This document shows positions 56,369-64,000 of a DNA stretch of 64,000 nucleotides, piece by piece. Numbering within the stretch: the first letter of the stretch is position 1; each line of letters opens with the position of its first letter. Position numbers and translations under genes: made by a program. The stretch is from Siphonodentalium dalli (taxonomy: Eukaryota; Mollusca; Scaphopoda; Gadilida; Siphonodentaliidae), in contig CP136061.1 in NCBI GenBank assembly GCA_032622095.1, forward strand, positions 24,556,991-24,620,990. Reading direction: 5' to 3'. The notes below the pieces were generated by a model, which worked only from the letters and a program-made list of their open reading frames with translations, had not been told where the DNA came from and did no database searches.

Positions 56369-56462
56369 TTAACCCTTTCATGACGGGAGCTGTGCTGGTG
56401 CAGCATTAAAGATATTGTGGCAATGCATTCTCTTTCATGTGCGAGTCTCCTACAGGGCGCTG
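56369..56462 (-). mobile_element. TTAA MITE family B, terminal fragment
   Basis: TTAACCCTTTCATGACGGGA to gagtctcctacaggg, then unrelated sequence. Confidence 0.65.
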
Positions 56463-56579
56463 TCATCCATCTGTGGACAAGCCCATCTAGTTGTCACTAT
56501 AAAATGATATTAGGAATAACTTTATAATATGATCAATGAAACATGCTTTACTTTTCAACTGAAATTTCTGATTCATTGC

Positions 56580-56952
56580 TTAACCCTTTACCCAACAGAA
56601 GGGCCCTGTGCCAATGCATTCTCTTATATATGCGAGTCGACCATAGGTCGCCTCGCATATATAAGAGAATGCATTGGCTTAACACATTAAAAATTATAAA
56701 ATTGTTAAAGAATGTAAGAAAAAATGGTAAAAAGTGTTAAAAAAAGATTTTTTTCAGGCCAATGCGAGGCGACCTATGGTCGACTCGCATATATAAGAGA
56801 ATGCATTGGCACAGGGCTAACTGTAACTATCACAATGTGGTCAAGGAGCCGGTTCCAATGATATCCATATTTGTATGGTTCTATTGAGACAGACCGAAGA
56901 TATTTTAGGCTGTTGAAGCTTTATTTGGCCGGTTTGTTGGGTAAAGGGTTAA
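56580..56952 (+). mobile_element. TTAA MITE family A, copy 9
   Basis: Both tips. The second cassette lacks its left arm (gccaatgcgaggcgacc), a deletion within one hairpin. Confidence 0.87.
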
Positions 56953-57312
56953 AGCTATTTTATCAATCATATTGTAACACATATTTCTATCTCACATGAG
57001 CACACTTGTGAAAAACTTAAAAGATCGCCACAGGAAACTCAAGCTAGCATTTCATTAAGTGTGAAACAATTCCCACTTCTATGCTTTCTTCAGCCCACAT
57101 CTCCTCAATAAAAAGACTTTCACAGTTAAATAATGTATTTTACAAAGGAAACCCATTCACAAAATCTCAAATGAGTCGTATTTAATCAATATTGCTGGGA
57201 TTGGGAATTATATGTTACTTAGTATAGGATCTCCGCTCTAATCATTGCCTGAGATGCAGTTTACACAGAAGAGATAGAGAGTCAGACCCTCAGACACCAT
57301 TCAAGGGATATA

Positions 57313-57675
57313 TACAGTAATGCCCTAAATAATCAACTCCTTAACGACAGCAAAATTATGGGTAATTTTTCAGGATTTAGTCGGAAATATGGCTTGTTGC
57401 CATTCATCGGAAAGCTCTCACTGAGAGCTTTCCGATGAATATATATCAAGCAGTGAGTTGTTGAGATAGCTCATTTGTCTAATAGCTTGCTGATATATTT
57501 GCAAAATATAGAGAAAAAAACAATGTTGAAATTGGCAGGCATGATAAATTGCAAAGATTTTCAAGCAAGTTATGACATAGGAACCCCCCAACAAGCCATA
57601 TTTCCGACTAAATCCTGAAATATTACCCATAATTCTGCTGCTGTTAAGGAGTCAATTATTTAGGGCATTACTGTA
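57313..57675. mobile_element. Foldback MITE family P, copy 8 with 149-bp insert in the right arm
   Basis: After the centre and GATGAAT the arm is replaced by the ~140-bp sequence in reverse (57441-57589, ending GAACCCCCC). It resumes at CAACAAGCC. Confidence 0.85.
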
Positions 57676-58667
57676 TTTACAGTGAGAAACAATATTTTAC
57701 TGTGGTGAATGAAAATTATTCATAGAGGCAGTTGGTTGGAAATAAAAAAATTATTTTCGATTAATACTGATATATTTAAAATTTTGCCCGGTGCAATGTT
57801 TACCATCATTTTGCAGGAACACTATCATAGCCCAAGTAATCTTTCATGGACTGCATATTACCCATCCCTTAACTAACACTATTTCTGATTGGGCAAAAAC
57901 CATCACATGTTAATCTGGGAAAAAGTCATATTGGTTTCCCGAAAGCCATATTGGACTCGATCGAGTCCATTATGACTTTTATAAAAGTCATCGGGACTGG
58001 GTGACGTCATTTGGATAAACGTACAGATGGATAATAAAATTGTCATTATACAATGTTGTGTACTTGACCAGGTTTTGGTGAAAAGTCATATTAGACTCGA
58101 CGCGTCTCATCCAATGACTTTTCAACATAACCTGGACTCGTACAAGAAAAACACATACTGTACACAACATTGTATATTAACTTTATAATACGAAACAATA
58201 TTATAAATTTGTCAAATTCCAACTCTGTATTTTCTAATAAACTGTTGCATCGATCATTCTACTTATAACACAAATTTCTATCTCACATGAGCACACAAAA
58301 CTAAAAAGATCACAACAGGAAGCTAAATCTAACGTTCCATAGATAAGTTAAGTGTAAACTAATTCCGACTTCTATGCCTCCATCAGCCCACATCTCCTCC
58401 GTAAAAAGCCTTTCACAGTTACATAATGTCTCTTACAAAGAAAACCCATTCACAAAAACCTAAATTAGTCTCAATCGATCAATATTGCTAGGAAATAGAC
58501 ATTATGTGATCTCTGCTCAGATCGTTGTTTGAGATGCAGTATACACCGAGGAGATACAGACATACTCTCAGACTTCATTTATCTCGGTGCGACTTGGAAC
58601 CGCTTCATCTTTCTCTCATCCTCGAGAGATAATTTGTCACTATTTCACGCTGATTTGTTCAGCTATT

Positions 58668-58884
58668 TACAGTAATGCTCTAAATAATTGACTCCTTAAC
58701 CACAGCAGAATTATGGGTAACTTTTCATGATTTAGTCGGAAATATGGCTTGTTGCCATTCATCCGAAAGCTCTCAGTGAGAGCTTTCCGATGAATGGCAA
58801 CAAGCCATATTTCCGTCTAAATCCTGAAAAGTTACCCATAATTCTGCTGTGGTTAAGGAGTCAATTATTTAGAGCATTACTGTA
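58668..58884. mobile_element. Foldback MITE family P, copy 9, with an empty-site paralogue
   Basis: Inserted in cagctatTTA|CCTTGG of the duplicated block. The paralogous site at about 60308 reads tgctgtTTACCTTGG without element, proving TA is the duplicated target. Confidence 0.92.
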
Positions 58885-59776
58885 CCTTGGATCATGAATT
58901 CTACGAGTTAGTTTCTTGTCTTTTGTATTCTGCTGTGCACTTATTTCTGGTCTGACAGGATTTTTCTTTGAGAGCTCCTTGTTTGTTGGAATTTATATTT
59001 GGATATAAAACTGAACAGTTTTCTTTTTGGATTGGTGAGTTTCTTAAAGACATTTTATGGACTTGTTCGGGTTCGTGAAACTAATAAGTTAATATTCAGG
59101 CGCTATGCCAACTGGAGGAATGTAACATCACTGTAAATCTCAAGCAAAACGACCGTATCACTCCATAGAAAACATGGTCTGAACTATTCTCAATTGTTAA
59201 TATTTACTTTCAAATTTGGGACGCAACTTTTGGCAATAAACTAACGACAAATATCTTGTCATCGAGAATCACCGCGATTAATTAATATAGAAGAATGATG
59301 GTGTGTGTTGTCAATTTGGATATACATGTACTATTAGTAAAAATAACTACATGTACTTGAACAAGATTATTCTCCATTTCTATTTGATCACCATTCCAGA
59401 GTGTTTCACATCACTTTAATGGGACACATGTAGCTTTATTATTGGTTAAAAATTACATGCAGATACACAAGTTACTTGACAGCTGATAATTAGAATATGA
59501 CAATAAAATTGCCTTGCCTAAATAACTATTTACTTGTCTAATACATGTAATAAATAATTATTATTAAATGTGTGTCATATTTATAACTATCCATATTATC
59601 AAGGTTAACTTTAGGCCAGCAATTGTTTTCTTTTGACGTTGTTGGGGATTGATATTGTCCAACAGATATATATTTTATATCCATAAACATATTTAATTTA
59701 TATGCCCAGAAAAAACAAAGTATTAGAAATTTCTCACTTCAAAACTCTGAACATTGTGTGTGGTGCAGAACACACA

Positions 59777-60185
59777 TACAGTAATGCTCTAAGTAATCGG
59801 CTCCTTAACCACAGCAGAATTATGGGTAATTTTTCAGGATTTAGTCGGAAATATGGCTTGTTGGGGGGGGGGGGGGGGGTTCCTATGTCATAACTTGCTT
59901 GGAAAATCTTTGCAATTTATCATGCCTGTCAATTTCAACATTGTTTTTTTCTCTATATTTTGCAAATATATCAGCAAGCTATTAGACAAATGAGCTATCT
60001 CAACAACTCACTGCTTGATATATATTCATCAGAAAGCTCTCAGTGAGAGCTTTCCGATGAATGGCAACAAGCCATATTTCGAGCTTTCCGATGAATGGCA
60101 ACAAGCCATATTTCCGACTAAATCCTGAAAAGTTACCCATAATTCTGCTGTGGTTAAGGAGTTGATTATTTAGGGCATTACCGTA
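59777..60185. mobile_element. Foldback MITE family P, copy 10 with the same insert in the left arm
   Basis: GGCTTGTTG is followed by a 17-nt G run and the ~140-bp sequence (to about 60023), then ATTCATCAGAAAGC and the centre. The right arm has an extra GAGCTTTCCGATGAATGGCA repeat. Confidence 0.87.
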
Positions 60186-60485
60186 GCAGATATAGAGAGA
60201 CTCCGCCCTCAGTTTAATATCTTACTGTTGTGACTCTGAAGGGCCACATCCTTCTCTTACTGCAGACAGATAACTTGTCAGTGTTTCATTGGATCTTGTT
60301 TTTTATGCTGTTTACCTTGGAATATGAGTTCTAGGAGTTAGTTTTACGTCTTTTTATTCTCTCTTGCATTTATTCCTGGTATGGCAGGATATTTCCTCGA
60401 GAGTTCCTTGTTACCATTGGAATTTATGTTTGGATAACTAATAGTTTTCGTTTTGGATTGAGTTGTGAGTATCTCCTTGTAGCAT

Positions 60486-60665
60486 TATTATACCCCCATA
60501 TACGGTAAAGTTATAGGAATCAGCTTGTTCATCCGTAACTTGGTCCGAGTCTGCATTCCAACATTTTTCAGTCAATTCTTTTTAAACTTGGCATAAAAAT
60601 TTAGTAACATGGGAACCGTTGCCTTGTGTACCTGCAATTATGAGGTTATCTTTTTTTAGTGGATC
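60486..60665 (+). repeat. Phrase array M7, single unit
   Basis: TATACCCCCATATACGG head, ggaatcagcttgttcatccg, ttcagtcaattctttttaaac, tgtacctgcaattatgag; closest to M3. Confidence 0.55.
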
Positions 60666-61343
60666 CTTGTATTTTTGAAAACAAATATGTTAATTAATGT
60701 AGCCCAATTGCACTGTGGTGTGGGGGTGTTATTTAGCAAATAATTTGAATAAACTATTGGATAATACATCAAGCACAATTGATTTATGATCTCATTTGGC
60801 CAAGAGTGATTTCAAGTCTATGACTGTTTGGTGCGATTTTAAAAGGTTGTACATGTATGTGCACTTTGATGGGGCAACGTCATAGATGATTCCAATCTGT
60901 GATTAAATTTTTTGATCGTAATTATGGTCTTTTATTTATATGCTTTGAAGCTTTGGTAGATGATAAATCAACGAGAGTTCAGTGTTCATGCTGTCATAGG
61001 CAAATTATTTATTTTTTTCGAAAATGGCAAACAAAAATTTCATTGGGCCAAACTTTTACCAAAGTTTTTTTTTACCTTAAAATCGGAAATCTAATTCAAA
61101 AGCCCAAATTCATTTTGTAACTGGAGCGACATGAGAATCAAATTTATAGTATGATAATCTTCCAATTGATTAAGTGATACAGTCTAATGGGTAACAAAGC
61201 TACTCAATGCAGTGCACTATCACACATTTGGTCACCAAATGCAATAAAACAGTTATGAGAATTAACACTAATGAATCATGTCTGTCATAAGGTTGAATGG
61301 TAGATGGTTGGTAGTGGTATATTGTCAAGTAACAATGGTGGGA
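60666..61343. other. Intron 5, no supported feature
   Basis: AT-rich; nothing recognised. Confidence 0.35.
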
Positions 61344-61743
61344 TTAACCCTTTACCCAACAGAAGGGCCCTGTGCCAATGCATTCTCTTATATGTGCGAG
61401 TCGACCATAGGTCGCCTCGCATATATAAGAGAATGCATTGGCTTAACACATTAAAAATTATAAAATTGTTAAAGAATCTAAGAAAAAATGGTAAAAAGTG
61501 TTAAAAAAAGATTTTGTTTAGGCCAATGCATTCTCTTATATATGCGAGGTGACCTATGGTCGACTCGCATATATAAGAGAATGCATTGGCACAGGGCATA
61601 ACTGTAACTATCACAATGTGGTCAAGGAGCCGGTTCCAATGATATCCATATTTGTATGGTTCTATTGAGACAGACCGAAGATATTTTAGGCTGTTGAAGC
61701 TTTATTTGGCCGGTTTTGGCCGTTTTGTTGGGTAAAGGGTTAA
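61344..61743 (+). mobile_element. TTAA MITE family A, copy 10
   Basis: Full length with both TTAA tips and both cassettes (one T/G change in the first, tatgtgcgag). Confidence 0.9.
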
Positions 61744-63075
61744 AGAAGTCTAGCATAATTATATAGAATGCTAGATGCTAAATAAAACAAAAAATATTCA
61801 TCAATTGTGAGATCAGAAAATGAGGATTTTAATTATGCCAAAAAAATTAAATAAGAATTGGCCAAAAAATTAACCAAATGATTTTTCGGCCCAGCTTGAA
61901 CACTGGAGTGGTTCATATACTGTGAATCAAAATCAAAACTGTCATGACTCCAAATCAAAAATGATTCGAGAGACCATTTCGAAAAAACCTAATTTGACTC
62001 ATTGAATTGCAGGAGCCTACACAGTGGCATGAACCCTGTACATATTACAAAATGCAATGCAATATGTCCCTGAACTCTTTCTCATTGCAGTATAATCTAT
62101 AGGTGATTACCTTGTGGGTATATCCTCTTGACTTGATTACGTTGCTTCTATGTTTTTATAGTGTTTACTTTGGATCAGAGTTTCTAGAAGTTAGCTCTTC
62201 ATCTCTACAGTTTTGTGGTGCGGTTATTTCAAGACTGACACTGTGTTTACATGGATTCTTGTTTATTTTTTCTTTAAGAGTCAAGTTTCTTAGAGCACCA
62301 ATCTGCTATTCAATATCCATGACCAAATGTGACATTAGTTCTGACTATTGTATTCATAATTAATACAATTTGTATTTAGCGCTTACCACATAAGTCTGTA
62401 AGCATTTATTGAATATTTACATTATTACCTTAAATCAAATTTAATGTGTGCAGCCATTAGTCCAAAGAAAATTAAATGTCTGGTTTGGGTTACAAGCGGG
62501 AAAAAAAATAGGGTTGGTAGGCAGGCTTGAAATTTGATTTTTATTTATTAATTTTTTATTTTGACATATTCTTACTACTTTTCATGTGCATACTTTACTC
62601 TGCAAGATTGACATAAAACAACTTTTGATTATTTTTGTACGAATTTTAATATTACACAATACAGTTACTGAGAAATCAACCTATTCTTTGATATTGAAAT
62701 GTGTTTTTTGTGTTTTATGAAATATGTTGAGAAAAAAATAAATAGATTTTCTTGAAAACCATGGAAAAAACTTTAGGGTAATGGTTTAAAATAGGGTCGG
62801 TAGGGAAACCCAAACCACAACTATTTTTTTCTTTGGCCTTATAGTTGCTTTACTGGATCCAGAAGACATGCAAAACCCTGTTAATTAGCAGAAATTTTCC
62901 TAGGCTTTAAAATTGCCAAGGCCAGAAATGTCTCCTTGACAAAAAAAACCTAGGATCTGCCTAGTTGCATGCTCTACACATATAACTTCAGTCTACTATT
63001 GGAACTTGGTCCATTATCATGGCAAACTTTGGTTGGATCTGGTTTAAAATTGCTGATTATCAATATAATCTTTGT
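61744..63075. other. Intron 5; two uncertain element remnants
   Basis: A right end like that of the 24.8-kb hAT (TTCGGCCCAGCTTGAACACTG-type, to 61905) is preceded by ggccaaaaaattaaccaaat. At 62481-62815 TGGTTTGGGTT and AACCCAAACCA face each other, with atagggt(t/c)ggtagg near both. No gene evidence. Confidence 0.45.
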
Positions 63076-63180
63076 TAGCTTTCCTATGAATGGCAACAAG
63101 CCATATTTCCGACTAAATCCTGAAAAGTTGCCCATAATTTTGCTGTGGTTAAGGAGTCGATTACTTAGGGCATTACTGTA
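63076..63180. mobile_element. Foldback MITE family P, solitary right arm (copy 11)
   Basis: TTAGCTTTCCTATGAATGGC to CATTACTGTA; the left arm is absent. Confidence 0.85.
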
Positions 63181-63540
63181 GCTCTTGGCATTCAACAATG
63201 AACTTTTGCTGTCTGCAGACTGCAATATTAAGACGTTGCCAGCAATTTATTTCAATTTTGCACACAAAAAATAAATATCAGCAGGCTCTGAAATATATTA
63301 TTAAGAGTGTTGCGGATAGTGCAAGGATATATTTCACAACATATTCAACATGTGGTATACAGCAATGTGTATTAAATTGCTGTCATTCTGTTGAATACAT
63401 GTGCCTCAGGCCAATGGATGTAAAATAACAGCTATTTCAAGAGATAAGAGTATTGTCTGTATCTAGCATCCATTAGTAGTATCTGTCTATCAGATCTATT
63501 GTGGAAGGATGTGCATCAGAGATACATATACTCAGACACA
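63181..63540. other. No supported feature
   Basis: Open frame at 63198-63428 without motifs; not called. Confidence 0.35.
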
Positions 63541-63939
63541 TTAACCCTTTACCCAACAGAAGGGCCATGTGCCAATGCATTCTCTTATATATGCGAGTCG
63601 ACCATAGGTCGCCTCGCATATATAAGAGAATGCATTGGCTTAACACATTAAGAATTATAAAATTGTTAAAGAATGTAAGAAAAAATGGTAAAAAGTGTTA
63701 AAAAAAGTTTTTTTTTAGGCCAATGCATTCTCTTATATATGCGAGGCGACCTATGGTCGACTCGCATATATAAGAGAATGCATTGGCACAGGGCTAACTG
63801 TAACTATCACAATGTGGTCAATGAGCCGGTTCCAATGATATCCATATGTGTATGGTTCTATTGAGACAGACCGAAGATATTTTAGGCTGTTGAAGCTTTA
63901 TTTGGCCGGTTTTGGCCGTTTTGTTGGGTAAAGGGTTAA
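63541..63939 (+). mobile_element. TTAA MITE family A, copy 11
   Basis: Full length, tips and cassettes intact. Confidence 0.9.
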
Positions 63940-63963
63940 TGTCAGGATATATACATCTGTTGG

Positions 63964-64000
63964 CAAGCCTGATTATAGTGTGTCTGTCATTTGCAGAATG
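63964..64000 (+). mobile_element. Family F element, left end, cut by the window edge
   Basis: CAAGCCTGATTATAGTG followed by GTCTGTCATTTGCAGAATG. The preceding eight bases TCTGTTGG should be its target duplication. Confidence 0.8.

Larger units (their letters stand above)
56953..60475. repeat. Locally duplicated block, two to three diverged copies
   Basis: 56960-57300 resembles 58250-58580 (tttctatctcacatgagcacac, cagcccacatctcctc, gaaacccattcacaaaa). 58580-59040 resembles 60186-60475 (ctaggagttagtttt, gttggaatttatatttggat), with a weaker match at 62150-62280. Each copy carries its own foldback P element. Confidence 0.75.

Noticed and set aside
62481-62815. TIR element with TGGTTTGGGTT ends
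   Set aside because: Only 11 bp of inverted terminal match and no target duplication; kept as a note in the intron entry and not as a called element.
4359-63225. Recurring peptide MGNFSGFSRKYGLLPFIGK on both strands
   Set aside because: It is the translation of the P foldback arms; appears in both orientations because the element is palindromic.
49284-64000. FRMD4 exon 6
   Set aside because: No acceptor followed by a sequence coding SNEV..KKLP-like residues was found; ORFs such as 55588-56004 are MITE B plus the 140-bp repeat.

Overview
The window is eukaryotic, intron-rich and AT-rich animal DNA, very probably from a mollusc and most likely a bivalve. The evidence is consensus GT..AG introns of 4 to 15 kb, one recognisable metazoan gene, no bacterial-style operon, very dense non-autonomous DNA transposons, tRNA-derived SINEs, frequent TACATGTA-type words, and arrays with a GTCC microsatellite and ~160-bp tandem core that resemble bivalve 'pearl'/HINE elements. 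The organism is inferred; no species marker is visible.

The only host gene I can support is the 5' coding part of an FRMD4-type FERM-domain gene on the + strand. Five coding exons (20017-20082, 23833-23927, 38757-38849, 45061-45145, 49204-49283) join in frame to give 139 residues plus two bases. They cover the FERM F1 lobe and the start of F2. The remaining exons lie beyond base 64000. Nearly all ORFs of 60 aa or more outside these exons are by-products of repeats.

Region by region: 1-20 kb is upstream sequence (or 5' UTR introns). It holds foldback elements, a minus-strand cluster of short ORFs beside a CRE-like motif (3.25-3.83 kb), a composite TIR element (6.2-7.6 kb), several hAT MITEs (5.2, 9.5, 10.8 and 12.4 kb) and a nested pile-up at 14.5-16.3 kb. 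Introns 1 and 2 (20-38.7 kb) carry four hAT-type non-autonomous elements with 8-bp target duplications, SINEs, a 411-bp perfect-looking tandem duplication and minisatellites. Introns 3 and 4 (38.8-49.2 kb) carry foldback elements and an element-within-element nest 27 bases downstream of exon 4. Intron 5 (49.3 kb to the end) starts with a ~163-bp satellite with a ~972-bp higher-order period. That satellite is split by a 2.6-kb hAT-like element which itself contains another insert. Beyond it are locally duplicated sequence and more MITEs.

The most notable pattern is a 69-nt near-perfect hairpin cassette (arm CCAATGCATTCTCTTATATA) that occurs, usually twice in opposite orientation, inside elements with four different termini. 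One is an eleven-copy TTAA-flanked family. The inner stem differs between families in a base-pair-preserving way. It is mobile-element biology rather than a gene system, but it is the feature most worth following up.
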